Assembly (NCBI RefSeq): GCF_026745355.1
Contig: NC_079207.1
Span: 13,377,269 to 13,441,268, forward strand
Reading direction: 5' to 3'
DNA length: 64,000 bases
DNA from: Beta vulgaris subsp. vulgaris
Lineage: Eukaryota > Streptophyta > Magnoliopsida > Caryophyllales > Amaranthaceae
Position numbers and translations under genes: made by a program. The notes beneath the pieces were generated by a model. The model had not been told where the DNA came from. It saw only the letters and a list, made by a program, of their open reading frames with translations, and did no database searches. This document shows, in pieces, positions 35,007 to 47,656 of this stretch (its first letter is position 1; each line of letters starts with the position of its first letter).

Positions 35007-35350
35007 GGCTCGTTTGGTAGTTGGTCATAAATGATGGTAATGGGAATGAATTTATGTGTAAATTTGTGAAAAATATCATTGTCCATTCCCATGGTAATGC
35101 TAATTTATCCTAAAGTGTCCACTTTCCTTCTTGAATTTTCATTCCCATCCAATACCACCTTGTATGGTGGTAATGAGTGGTAATGAAAATTAATTCCCCT
35201 TGGAGACAAAAACACAAGTTTAGGGGTGAGATTGCTTGCCCATGGAGAAAAAATGTCACCCCATGGAGATTTTAAGGGTCTTTCCCTAATAAAATTACAC
35301 TTAAAATTCATTCCCATTACCACAATTTATTAACGACTACCAAACAGGCC
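35007..35350. mobile_element. MITE with GGC(C/T)(C/T)GTTTGGTAGT ends
   Basis: The left end GGCTCGTTTGGTAGTTGGT and the inverted right end GGCCTGTTTGGTAGTCGTT continue into matching TGGTAATGGGAATGAATTT segments, so the TIRs are about 50 bases. Flanking TTA repeats are likely but not exact. Confidence 0.75.
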
Positions 35351-35354
35351 TTTA

Positions 35355-35804
35355 TTGTTCTATGAGAAAGGGTACCAATGTAATTTACTCACGACGGTAG
35401 GAAAGAAATAGTGAAGAACAAAAAACACTTCAGATCATTATCTGGGGTTAGTTGGTACTAGCCAGCATTGAAGACTCAAGTTCTATCACTACAACAACCT
35501 GTATCTCATCAAAGGAAATAAAAATTGGAAAATCTGAACTCTGTTTAGTTCTGTATTATTCCCAAGTTATCAAAAATACATCACGTTCGAATTAGAAATA
35601 TTAATGCAACTAATATTCCAGGGAAAAAAACTAAGAAGAATAGTGATACATAAAACAAAAAAGTATAAATAGAGCTGATGAATCTAGGATCAAGCAAAAA
35701 CTCCAATATAGTAAAATGCTACTTACCTAATTTACAAAACAAAAACGCCGGCTGGTTGCTTAAAAAGGCAACTCCAATTGGCAATAGAGATATTGGAGAA
35801 ACAC
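35355..35804. other. Downstream flank of the PPR gene
   Basis: Probably contains the 3' UTR of the minus-strand PPR gene. No polyadenylation signal chosen; no other gene seen. Confidence 0.45.
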
Positions 35805-38800
35805 CTATGAAGCATACTCAGTTCCGTACTCCAGATTAAACAACATGTTCCTGCGATTCTCAGTACCCAAAAAGATTTTGCACTTTCTGGCGAGAGATTC
35901 TACATGATCATAGCTTTCCTGATCTACCTCTCGAACACATCGTCTTCTGACTTTCTTTAGTGTCTCTTTCGATGGTTCAAAACCAGCTTCCACCTGTCAG
36001 GGTATTTTCCGTATTAAAAATTGGTCACATTGGCCATGACGAGGAATTGAACCAACCACAAAGTAACAAAAAAGGCATTTTTACCATTGTATTAAGTACA
36101 GTAAGAGCAGTCTTGGGATCTCGGTTGATGAGATGAGCATCAACAAGTAAACTATATGATGTAGCATTTGGTTTCACCCCCAGACCACAAAGATGTTCAA
36201 ATACCCTTGTAGCTTCAAATGTCTGTTACCACAAAAATCAATTAAATAAACTTGTATTTCATAGAGCATAATGATCAGAAACAGTAACACATGGAAGAGG
36301 AAAAGTTTAAACAAAGGAGATGAGAACAAACGTACCTTCTTCAACTTTCCAAATGCAGACATTAAAGCATTGTATGAATGTATATTGGGGTTCAATCCAA
36401 ATGTTGAACTAATTGCCTCAAATGTTTGGTAAGCCCGATCAAGGTCCCAGATATTCGCACAGCCCAAAATTACACAGTTCATGGCAGCAACAGATTTGAA
36501 AGGAGGGTCTGCACGACTCAAATTCTCCAATTGAAAATACACCTACGAAAATGAAAAGATAAAAAAAAAAAAAAGGGGTAAGAAACATATTATCCTACGA
36601 ATAAGAAAAGGTACAGATTGCAAACTGCTTTCTAAATCCCACGGTACAAACAGAGTACATTCATAATACACTGAACATAACAGTGTGTAGGCGAATTACA
36701 TTTAGTGAGAAAAGCTCACCAAAAGTGTTAAAAACTATAGATTTTACAACTTTACTATGTTTACATAAAGAGAAAACTTTTGAAAGGTAAAACTGGAAAA
36801 ATATATAAAGATCCTTTGGTTAATTTGGTCTATTAAGGAATTTGACATAAGAGAAATTCAAATTATCTACTTTTCCTCTATTAAAAGCCGAACAATAGAA
36901 AACTACATGATTAATGCACTGTGCAATAATTTTCCACATCCAAAACTAACAAGTGAAAAGTAGTTTTATTCACAATTTTAGTTCTCTATAATTTAAATTT
37001 TCCCTAGGTTTTCCCATTGAAGTGATACCATAAATATATAATTCTATTATGTAGCCTCAACTAGCTACAATGAGTCCATGACAAACATACTAAACCATAA
37101 GTTCCCCTGGTAGTATCAATTTTTCTAGCAAGCATGGTTGTGATCTAATTACCCCAAAGTACAAACCATAGAAGGCTTTTGGGTATAAACAATAACCCCC
37201 AAGATTTTGGAGGATATAGGGTGGGGGCCCTTCCCACTCCCCCAACCTTCCCCTCCCATAAAAGTAACTAGAAAGCCAGGCTATGTATCATTTATGCCCA
37301 CAGTACACCAATCTATACTAATATATTAAAAGGCGTTCCTAAACGTGGAACGGTGCCACGTGGCGCTCCCTAAAGCATGTATTTTACTCCATGTAATTCA
37401 CAAACAATAAAAAAACTAGAATAGCACAAGGTTTGATCCCATGACCTCAAGGTTATATATTAAAGTCTTAACCACTAGACTAAGTGATATTAAGTGTTAT
37501 TATTCTAAAGTATAATATTAATAAATGAAAATTTTCCTTACCCGGGACATAGCCCGGGCCTAATAACTAGTTGAGAATCAAAAGGAGCTCGAGCAAATCA
37601 AGCTTACACTTAAAAAAACTCTAAAGTTCAAAGGCTCGACTTACATCACAACTAGGTCAGTTCATGTTATGAACTTATCCTCCCATAGACTCCAGTAGAT
37701 ACGGTCCTCTCTCCCCCATACAAACTGTTTGAGTCTATTTACCGCCCGTATTTATCAAATGTTGCTCGTATATATTTAAAAATTCCATACCTTAACAATC
37801 AAACGCCACTACCACCACCACCTCCCTCTTCTTCTTCGTCTTCCTCCCTCTTCCTCCTCCTCTTCTCCCTCCCTCTTCCTCCTCCCCCCCTCCTTCTTCT
37901 TCTTTCTCCTTCCTCCTTCACCATTTTCGACCAGAAACTTCCAAAATTTTTGTTTCAACTGGAAAAATCGGATGTTTCCACCTTTGTGTAACCGAAAACA
38001 GGACCTTTTCGTTCTCGTTGCTTGCAAATAAATTTCTTAAGAAAATCGTCAAACAAAAATACGTATAAAAATCCAGTCGGTTTTTATGAAATATAAGTGG
38101 CAATTAAGAGCACACTACAAATTTTCCATACTTTGGAATACAAAAGTATATTTACTTTTAATAATACATATAGTATGATATTAGCTCATGCCTCTCCGGT
38201 TTTTTCTTTGTAGTTGTCACATATTGACTTTCACGTTTGCTAAAGCAAAACTTTGATCATTAATATAAATGTAACTATCTATTATAAAGAATTATAAAAA
38301 GAGAAATTCAAAATATGAATTAAGATAAACATACGAAAATTTGTTTACATATATTAGTCAAAATTTTCCCTTCCAGGTAGCACGTGGAAAATGTCAAAAG
38401 TGGAATGTTGAGACTTAAAAGAAAATATTATAATGGCAGTATTCGTTAGTAATAATATAAAAAACGTGAAAATACCAGCATATCTCTATTAAATTCTTTT
38501 ATAAGATTTGATGGTTTTGCCCTTAACTTTATAGCAACTCGAAGTCTTATAACCATTTTCCATACTCTCATCTCCTTTGCCCACCCTAATTTTCATGCAA
38601 GCTTCAAACAACCCATAAAGTAGTCATTTGTCAAGTTGTAACAACGACAGCAATCATCTACAACTTTTGGCGAAAACTAAACACTATCCTAAACTATATA
38701 CACATACATCAAGGATATATTCAATAACCCTCTCCCTCGATTTTCCTTGACTCTAAGAATATGAAATTTTGTTCTCCTTAAGTCGAAATCACATTTTCTC

Positions 38801-41800
38801 TTAATTTTCAGGATTATCTAGAGAAAGAGAGAGGAAAAAACTACAAAGACAAACAAATAAATTAAGTCTAAAGACCAATACTCTTCAAATACTTCCTCCA
38901 TCTTTCTTTAGTTGTACCCAAAGCTTTGGCACGTTTGCCAATGCACCACTTTAAACATCAATATCTCTAATTGTGTATGTGGCAAAATAGTAAATTGTTG
39001 ATATTATGAAACTATATCACAAGAGGAATTTTACAAGATCTCATCAAACTATGTTTTTCCTTGTGAATAAATACAAAGTGGAATTTGGATAGTGTCAAAA
39101 GCCAGCATGGGACAGCTAAAAAAAGCAGAAAGTATCCAGCAACCATAGCAGATTTTTGAGATTATTCATTCGATTAGATGGTTATAAATTTGAAAGCTTG
39201 AGGCTGTTTCAAATCAATAGATGATTGTGAGCCCAAATTCTCTGTCTAGTTTCAATCTGATGGCTTGTGAAACATATAGCTTTACAGGGGTGTTAAAAAT
39301 CTTTCTGGATTTAATATGGAGAGCAAGTCAGGAAATACTTGTGTTTCAAAGAGAATTGTGTTGACTAGTATGACTACATACGTTCTAATCTACAAGTCAC
39401 AGCTTCATTCTTTCACCAACAGTTAAGAAATTATAACGGGGAAAGCAGTTGGTAAATACAGATACAAAACACTGTCAGGTAAGCCGTTTTGGACAGCCTC
39501 ACTAGATATGTAATAGGAGGATATAACAGCATAATTTTGCTAAAAATCAGAGGGCATCTTGTAGTTTCCAAAAAAATGGTATACCAAATAAAATTGTTGA
39601 AAGCAGAGATTTATATGTCAAATTTAACCCCCCCCCCCCAAAAAACAAAAACAGATAACCTTCACAAGCAACCCTTGCAAACAGCAGACAATTAAAATCA
39701 CAGTCGTAGAGGACATCAGGACTTTGGAAAGCAGACACACATGTTTAAAAGAAAACCATGAAAAGAACTAAATAGTGTTGGTGCGCATATTCCAGACCCA
39801 ATTGAGTCAAGTGTCTGTATACACTTTTGGCTTATACTTGTGCAAAAGAATGCAGCATTCGGAAACACAATTGAATAACCAAATGATAAAAGAGGGGTCA
39901 TTAGATGAATATAATATTGCCTATCATGTATTCATATCTATGCAAATTCTATTTCCTATCAAGTACTGAAATAAGAAAGTTAAATATATTTGGCACTCTT
40001 GATGCGAAGCAAAATCAAATAAATTAGATGCAAAATAAGACTTACCAAATCTAAAGTTTCAAAACCTTGCTTTGAACATGCCACGACAAGCGGATAAAGA
40101 GAAGTAAATGGTGACAATAGGTCCTCATCAGCTGCTGCATAACTTGCATGTGTTCTCTCAAGTTCATTCAGAGTATTAAAAGCACTTGGCAAGCTCCCCA
40201 AGGAAGCAAGGGTATTTATCTTCGCCAAGTAGGTTTCAGGCTTAGGAACCCTTTTCTCACGCAAGGATCTCTTTAGGATGGCCCATGATGCATCCAAAAG
40301 AGTAGTATCAGAAGTTCGGGCAGCTGTGGCGAGAGCAGAAATAACTAATCCTTCATCAACAGAGTGGTAAATAGGGGGCCTTGCATTCTCACCAACTTGT
40401 ATCAGCCTAGCCATGAATCCCAAGGCCAGAAAGGTCAGCTTGCTATTATCATTCTGTATTGCAACATTGGCAAGGTCGTTGCACAAACTCCAGCTGGGGC
40501 TCAGAGCTTTATTCTGGTCCATGGCCTGATAATTCACAGAGAAAATGAAAATGATAACAGAAAGCCATACCTCACGTAACTCTCTAAGCAATATTCAAAA
40601 CTATACCTTGCACTTCTCTATAACCATCACAAGACTCTCCAATCTTTGCTGGTTAATACAACTCTGGACACAATCAACAAAGACCTTTGTTGACAGCATA
40701 TAACCAGATTTTAGCGTCAGCTCTATATATTTCAAGGCCATATCAATCTGACCTTGCTGAAATAGCATGCTAATAACCAAATCATATGATTCCGCATCAG
40801 GCTGAGATTCTTTCCCACCATGCAGCATCCTGAATACATTAGGTTAAAGAATTCATCTGACAACAGGCTAACTAAATGACAGCTAAACATATAAAGACAA
40901 AAGAGAATGGTGCACATATCATACAAGCCATTGAGCAAAAGTTTTTTTCTAGAGGAAACATTGAGCATATATCTTAAAAAATGTAGAATAGAAAGCAGTT
41001 GATCTATATAAGCTACAAGCCTTCTGCAAATCTGATTACCAGTTCTATTGAGCATGCCTATCTAAATCTTAACCATGTTACCACTTCAAATGGCCTCAGG
41101 CCAATTGCAAAGGTAACAATCAAATATTCAAGTAAGCCTCATAGAAAAACTCCCAGCGGGTGAGGGGGGGGGGTGTATGTGTGTCAAGAATCAAGAGCGA
41201 GGGAGAAGTAAAAAAATGATAGCCTTAAATAACCAAATAAGTAGATTGGTGTCAAATAAGCTGCACATGACCTGGAATCCGTAAATAATTTCATCAGATA
41301 GATCTGAAACCCAATCAGCAACAAACATCAACTAGGACCGTGTACCCAATGCATACGGCACACCAAAGACAAGAAACTTTTAATTTTTCATGCCTCAGCA
41401 GTCATCAGTTCAGCACTCATGATAATAAAAATAGAAAGTTGAAAGACGGAGAGAGCTATACAAGTCAGGCAAGGGAAACGTTAAGAACGTGCTTCCCTTC
41501 GGATTAGCAAAAGATCAGGTTACCAGAGAGCACGTCCCAATAACAAATGAGCATTGTGTTGATAAAAGGGATTTGAATTTTGGAGGGAAGGGGGGTGAAC
41601 TGTGAAGCGAGAGGAAGAATCCATTTTACGGTGTTTGAAGAGCATGGTAAAGGCTACCATGAAGTATAGGCTTATAGCTAAGGTACTTATAGCTGAAAAC
41701 CTTTAGCAATAGAAAGCTCTTATTTTCCCTCCTGATTTATAGCAACGAAGGAGCAGGTATGCGCCAGGTGAAAGCAGCATAAAACATTCTCAGATCTATG

Positions 41801-43401
41801 AGCATGAGCTGAAATGATAATGCCTCAGGAGTCAGGAGTGTTCCTTGCGCAGAGACATATTGCACTTCTTAGATCTAGTGTGGTGATAAGTATGCGACAA
41901 CTACTAGGTCTATGGCAAAAAGTGCTGCACCACATCATTGCTCGAGTGTGGTGTAAAATGAGCGAGGGCTTCTAGGTTCTAGAAAACAAAGATCCAGGAA
42001 GATAATTGTGAATAAGTTATGTGTAGCATCTTAGAACATAGGATCTCTCACTGGAAAATTAGCAAGTTGGTAGAAATGATTGGGAGAAGAAATATAAACA
42101 TTTGTCTCGTACAGAGACTCAGTGGCTCTACAGTGGAATCATACAGACTAGGTCTAAGTTGAAGTAAAGGATTTCATGGCAGCATACAAAGAACTTTCCG
42201 CCGATTCACTTACAATGAAGTAAAATATTAATGTTATTATCCAAGAAGAGACCATAAGGTGCAAGAATGAGGCAACAACAAAAGCCCGTGTTGCTTCTAG
42301 AAGCAAATTCAACTCCTCCCCCCCCCCCAACGCTCCCACGGACAAAAAGGGGAAAAGAAAAGGCTTACAGATTTTGGAGAAACATAGACTTGCATAGGAT
42401 TAACAAAACCCAATGTAGGCTTTTTCTTCACCTATTTCATCTTTTGTTTCCATAGGATAAACCCACATTCACACATAAAGATACATACATGATCCCCAAC
42501 AATCAATGAACCGCAGCTCAATTAATCCACTCTCTTCATAAAAAAAAAAATATATCCTGGTGGAACATGATCAAAATGGGAGCACACTAATACCATCTTG
42601 CTCAATCGTTTAAATCTCGACCATCCAACGCAGTAAAAATCAAACAAAAACATTCAACAACCACTACAATTTTCTTTAAATGCGACACAAGAGAAGTAAT
42701 AAACATCTTGAAGTTGTAAATAACTCTACAAAATTCAAAAACAGATACTCACAATTCAGCTCATTAAAAAGATTATTGCAGTAATACCTTTGAAGAAGCT
42801 TTTCGGCCGCATCAGCCTCTCTAGCCCGTTGCATAGCCTTAAGCACCAAATTAAACGAAGCCGTATTCGGCTCAATAGCAAATTCCTCCATCAAACACAC
42901 GACATCAAGCAACTCCCTAGCAGAAGTTCCATCCATAAAATGAGCCCTCAAATAATGATTAAACAGCTGCACATTTGGCTTATTAGGCTTCCCATTCACA
43001 TCCAATGTCTTAATCCAAGACTCAAACACCTGCTTCACATCAGCCCATCGCCTAGACGTCATCCAATCAGCGAACAAATTCATAAGCGAATTCGCATCCT
43101 TCTTTTGCGCGAGTAATTGCATCTGAGAAGGGTTTTGATAGAGAAATCCGGTAGGAATTAGGGAATGTTGACCGGTGTGTTGAATTGGACTTCGCCAGTT
43201 TTCGTTGTACATTGGGCTGCCGGAAGAAGGATTTGGCGGAAGAGGCGACGGAGATGGTGTTGGCGCTGGTGTTGATGGTGGTTCAGCGAGCTGAGGTTCT
43301 TGGTTGAGGAGAGAGAAAGTTGTGATTGATTTGATAGAATTAGGGTTTAAGGTTTTGAGGAGGGCGCGAGATTTGGAAAGAATCGCCATTTTTGATTGCA
43401 T
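35805..43401 (-). CDS. Mitochondrial P-class PPR protein (At1g26460-like)
   Basis: Six exons join in frame to about 616 residues: 43401-42788, 40829-40607, 40525-40046, 36542-36336, 36222-36085, 35993-35805 (stop). All introns use GT-AG. Exon 1 has a basic, Ser/Leu-rich N-terminus (MAILSKSRALLKTLNPN) fitting a mitochondrial presequence, then a Pro-rich linker, then NLFADWMTSRRWADVKQVFE. PPR helices are plain in NPNIHSYNALMSAFGKLKK and KPNATSYSLLVDAHLI. Degenerate repeats fill exons 2 and 3. Such proteins bind organelle RNA through stacked 35-residue repeats; the target of this one is unknown. Two starts are possible (43401 or 43389); the first gives four extra residues. The length is close to that of the Arabidopsis protein (about 630 residues, from memory). 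Intron 3 (36543-40045) carries a Helitron; intron 1 is 1.96 kb. Confidence 0.9.
37312..37570 (+). mobile_element. Helitron (CCCGGG-hairpin family) in PPR intron
   Basis: Starts A|TCTATACTAATATATTAAAA, ends CCCGGGACATAGCCCGGG, CCTAATAACTAG|T. All three Helitron marks are perfect. 259 bases, non-coding; lies antisense within the gene. Confidence 0.92.
37805..37920. repeat. CT-rich simple sequence
   Basis: ACCACCACC then CTTCTTC and CCTCCTC runs; within PPR intron 3. Confidence 0.85.
40830..42787 (-). other. Intron 1 of the PPR gene
   Basis: Donor AAAG|GTATTAC, acceptor TATTCAG|GATG. A G homopolymer lies near 41166. Short open frames in it show no homology that I recognise. Confidence 0.8.
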
Positions 43402-43985
43402 CTGATCGGAGAAAACAAAGAGAAAGGGTTTTTGGGGGTGACCGGTGATGACTGATGAGAAGGGAGAGTGATTAGGGTTTAGCAGAGGGAGAGAGTGAGT
43501 GTGGTGCGCATTTTTTCTCGCGCAAAACTGAGGTTCAACTTCAATGGCTCAGGCCTCAGTGTGCTCATGTTGCCTCGTGATAATGTTGATAGGGAGCAAC
43601 CTTTTTTTCTTTTTAGGTAAAAGAATAGTGCATTAATCAAGTCACAAAATTTCCATAAGTATATAAGGGGAAATCGTATTAGGATAATGATTTACTCAAC
43701 ATTTTTTTTTTTACAGGAAAATATTATATTATTCATAAAAAGCCTTCTTGGTAGCTACATCAATATTTGAACAAAACTCAAAAGAACATAAAAAACAGCA
43801 ACAGAAATTACAATCACAACACCTAAACTTGATTCTATTCAAGCTCATCTCCACAAAGGTGGTTTCAATCATGAAACCATGTGAAATCTTCGATAACATT
43901 GCATCTTTCAATAAAATCTTCACCAATGGTGTTGTAGATATTATGGAGTAAACAACTGCCCCATAGATTAAATCCTTCTGTTTAT
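43402..43985 (-). promoter_or_regulatory. PPR gene 5' UTR and promoter region
   Basis: On the minus strand a CT-rich leader precedes the ATG and contains AAACCCTAA (43472-43480), a telo-box often found in 5' regions of plant genes for organelle biogenesis and translation. TTTTGCGCGAG lies near 43520. No clear TATA box. Confidence 0.5.
43472..43480 (-). promoter_or_regulatory. Telo-box AAACCCTAA
   Basis: About 80 bases ahead of the PPR start codon on the coding strand. Confidence 0.6.
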
Positions 43986-44194
43986 GAACTTTATAACTCA
44001 CCATCTTTACGAAAGTAGTGCCTTCTGTTTATGAATAATGTTTAAAAGAAACAAATAATGTTTATGAATAATGATGATGATGACAGCACCATTGCGGCTT
44101 TCAAAAAACTAGGGTTTTTTTGGAGAGAGAAAAAAGAAACAATTTTCATAAACAGAAGGCACTACTTTCGTAAAGATGGTGAGTTATAAAGTTC
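43986..44194. repeat. Perfect 47-bp inverted repeat, 115-base loop
   Basis: Bases 43986-44032 are the exact reverse complement of 44148-44194. The loop contains ATGATGATGATGACAG. May be a fold-back MITE or a local inverted duplication; no target duplication found. Confidence 0.85.
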
Positions 44195-44836
44195 CCACCT
44201 CTTTTAACATAAGAAAAACTAATAGCATGAACTCGTTATGACACCATGGGAACGGTGCAACATCAATAATGTGGTGGGATTTGAGAGCAGCACGCACAGT
44301 GTGCAAGTTCTTCGCAAGAAGTTGCAAGCCTTATGAGAGATAGAAAGTCTAGAGGAAGATGTTCTAGCTTGTTAAGTGAGAATTCAATACTTGTTCATTG
44401 ATTAGATAGTTGGTATTTACAGCACTGCGAATTTCTAAAAAGGCAGCCTTGATGGGATGGGCTTTTTGGTGATCAATGACTATGTTGCCTTTTCAGTCAA
44501 TGAGCCATTTCAGCCCCGTCTGTGGATCCCTAGATAACCTGGAACTAGGTCAAATCCTGTGTGGGACCGATCGTGCCACATGTCTGGTAATTCATGATGA
44601 CATGGCATAGGTATTGGGTTGGCCCTTTATTAAGCCCAAAAAAAACAAAACAAAGAAAAACTAATAATAATCATTTGCCTTTCAAGAAGGAATTATTTTC
44701 CATAAAAAACTACTTTCCATCAAATCTAACGTACCCTAATCCCATAGAACTTGGTATATGCATGTGCACGTTTTTTTTTATCTATTCATTTCTATAATCA
44801 TTTATTTGTGTACTCTACTGCAACTTTTAGGAGTAC
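44195..44836. other. Intergenic, nothing recognised
   Basis: No coding signal or repeat end; includes an AAAAAACAAAACAAAG A-rich tract near 44640. Confidence 0.45.
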
Positions 44837-44845
44837 TATTTTCTA

Positions 44846-46025
44846 CGGTTATTTCACCAAATACCCCCGACAAATCAAAAAATTCACCATATACCCTCAA
44901 TGTTTCAGATATTCACCATATACCCCTGACTTTTCAAAACTGTGCACCATATACCCATTTTCTAACGGACGTTAAGTCGCCGTTAGTTTTATTTACGATT
45001 TTGTCATTATTAACCCTAAATCCTAATTCTAATCTAACCTTAATCCTAACCCTAATCTAACCCTTACCCTTACCCTTACCCCAAACCCTAACCCTAACCT
45101 AGCCCAACACCTCAACCCAGGCCAACCCACCCAGCCCACCCTCCCCTCCACCGCGATCCCCTCCCTTCCACGCCGACTCCTTCCTCCCCGACAGCATCCT
45201 TCCCTCCCCCTCCCCCTCTTTCGTTGACCATCACATCAATTGTTCACGCAGGGTAGTCGGTTCACGCAGGGTAGTCAGTTCGCGCATGGTGGTCGGTTCG
45301 CGAGGGTTATCGGTTTTTCGCGCAAGGTGGGGGATTTTCGCGGGGGTTGGGTTAGATTTCACCACATGGTAGTCCGAATTTTCGCACAGGGGGGGAGTCG
45401 ACGGTAACGAAGGAGGGGGGGACTCCGGTGCAGAACGAAGAGGGGGTGGGGGACTCCGGCGCAGAACGAAGAGGGGTGGGGGACCCGGGCGACGAAGAGG
45501 GTGGGGGACTCCGGCGAAGAACGAAGAGGGGTTGGGGGATCCGGCGCAGAACGAAGAGGGAGGGTGGGGTGGCAACAGACGCGCAGGGAGAGGAGGGGGT
45601 GCCGGCACGCGCGCGCGGTGCGGTGGGGTGGGGGAGGCCAGCCAACATCACGGTGGAGCCGGCAAAGCCGGCAAACATCGACGGTGGGAAGCAGGCCGGC
45701 CAAACATCGACGGTGGGGGAGAGGGAGGGGTAGAGGCTGGGGTGGTGGAGGGGAGGGGGTGGGGGTGGGGGCTGCCAAGGGGTAGGGTTAGGGTAAGGGG
45801 GAGGGTTTAGGGGTAGGATTAGGGTTAGATTAGGTTAGGTTTAATTAGGATTAGGGTTAATGATGGCAAAATTGTAAATAAAACTAACTGTGGGTTAACG
45901 GCAGTTAGGCAAAAGGGTATCTGGTGTGCGTTTTCGAAAACTCAAGGGTATACGGTGCATTTCTGAAACATTGAGGGTATATGGTGAATTTTTTGATTTG
46001 TCGGGGGTATTTGGTGAAAAAACCG
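44846..46025. mobile_element. Non-autonomous Mutator-like element (MULE)
   Basis: The element starts CGGTTATTTCACCAAATACC and ends GGTATTTGGTGAAAAAACCG, flanked by the 9-base duplication TATTTTCTA (44837-44845, 46026-46034). Long TIRs continue for about 200 bases through CACCATATACCC repeats and into CCTAACCCTAA-like stretches on both sides. The centre (45110-45780) is GC-rich and G/C strand-skewed, with overlapping low-complexity frames on both strands, none a recognisable gene. Confidence 0.92.
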
Positions 46026-46224
46026 TATTTTCTATTAGCATGTTTGTTCATCTCCATTGTAGTATGTATGTGGTATATAACTAATTTTTTCTACGACTTA
46101 GTTGTGAATTTCAGTATTTTGGATTCAAGGCACATTGCCTATTAAGTGTTCGATGAAAAGCCAGATAGAATTTAAATTTTGCTAATGATTGTCTGATCAG
46201 CAATATAACAATAAGAAGGACTAA

Positions 46225-47185
46225 GGCTATGTTTAGTTCACCTGAAATTTTCTAATATGAACTTATCTGATATGATCTGAACTTATTTTTTCTGATATGA
46301 TATGATATGAACTTATTTTTTCTGATCTGATCTGATTTGATTTGATTTACAAGATCTTATCTTTTATAAAATAACAATAATTATTACTAAAAATCATAAT
46401 AATAATAATTATTACTAAAAATAATTATATAACTCAAGTCATTAATTTATAATAGCACTTCTAAAATGTTTCATACTTTCCCTTAATTAAAAAGAACGTT
46501 TTACACTTGAGAAGTCGGCAGACTCAACTAATTTCTTTTCATATAAAATAAAATAAGATAGCAAACAACTATGAAACTTTACCTAAGTACTACTACTAAT
46601 TTCTCTTTTACATTACCACGCAGCCTCCCCTAGCCCCCTCATTTGCTCTGTGAACATTGATATTTTCAGGGTTTTTTAAAAAAAAAATCTTTCAGCAAAA
46701 AAGAAATGGATAGGGTTCAAATTCAAATAGTTAGAGAGATGTAGAATTCGGTAGGAAGAGATATACAATATCTAAATTTATAATTTGTATCTCGCACTTA
46801 GCTTATTTTGAAATGTAATCCGAACTTAGTAGTTTCGTCGTCATGAATTTGAGCTATCATATTTTATATATTTCTTATTTTTGCATCAATCTTATGTTCT
46901 TAACACGTGGCTTTTATTTTCTATTATTTAATAACAAGAAAATAACTTAAAACATAATGATAACAATGACATTTATAATGATAACAACGAGATTAATAAT
47001 AATTACCAATATTAATAATTAATAGGTACAACTAGTAATAATAGTATTAATAGTAATAATGAGTTTTTAAATATAAGCATAATCTAATATGAACTTATGT
47101 GATCTGATCTGAACTTATTTTTTCTGATTTGATTTGATCTAATCTGATCTGAAATAAGCAAAAATAAGGTGAACTGAACAAAGCC
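46225..47185. mobile_element. Harbinger-like element rich in TCTGATCTGA
   Basis: Ends GGCTATGTTTAGTTCACC and GGTGAACTGAACAAAGCC are inverted, flanked by TAA (46222-46224, 47186-47188). TGATATGATCTGAACTTATT repeats lie at both sides of an AT-rich middle. 961 bases, no ORF. Confidence 0.85.
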
Positions 47186-47239
47186 TAAATTGTTTAGCTA
47201 CGTCGATTTTGAATCTTTTTTTATTTGTTTGGGATATTT

Positions 47240-47477
47240 TAGAGGTGATCATTTTGGCTCGGTCCGATTTTGGGCAGAATTTTTCGTGCCACGATCGGGC
47301 CCGATTTTTTGGCTTTGGACGGGCTTTGGGCAAGCCAAAAACGACTTTTTAGTGATCTATTTTTGACCTGATAACGGGATTTGGGTAAAAAAATTCGGTC
47401 CGAATTTTGACCTGACCCGGCCCAGCCCGACCATTGGGCAAATTTTTTTACCCCGCCCCGGCCCATGATCACCTCTA
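47240..47477. mobile_element. hAT-like MITE, copy 2
   Basis: TAGAGGTGATCAT and ATGATCACCTCTA are perfect 13-base inverted ends, flanked by GGATATTT twice (47232-47239, 47478-47485). The body is the reverse complement of the element at 11464-11719. Confidence 0.95.
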
Positions 47478-47656
47478 GGATATTTATATATGTGGGACAA
47501 TTTCCGTTTCCAAATGGTTGTCCATGAAGCCAAAACCAAAATTTGTGGTCTTGGCTTGACTCAACAAGTTGAGAATTTTTTAGCTACGTCAACGTGACGG
47601 CCCAACTTATACAACTTCTAGTTTTTTTTTTTTGGTGAACAAGCGATAGCATTAGA

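Larger units (their letters stand above)
36543..40045 (-). other. Intron 3 of the PPR gene
   Basis: 3.5 kb, with a Helitron (37312-37570), a CT-rich run (37805-37920) and an 11-C homopolymer next to A-rich DNA near 39630. No nested gene seen. Confidence 0.8.

Noticed and set aside
45050..45110. Interstitial telomere repeat (CCCTAA)n
   Set aside because: Only a few imperfect units, and mirrored at 45775-45850 as part of the MULE's inverted repeats.
45231..45810. Overlapping Pro-rich and Gly/Arg-rich frames on both strands
   Set aside because: They are by-products of the GC-rich, skewed core of the MULE; no start context, splice structure or domain.
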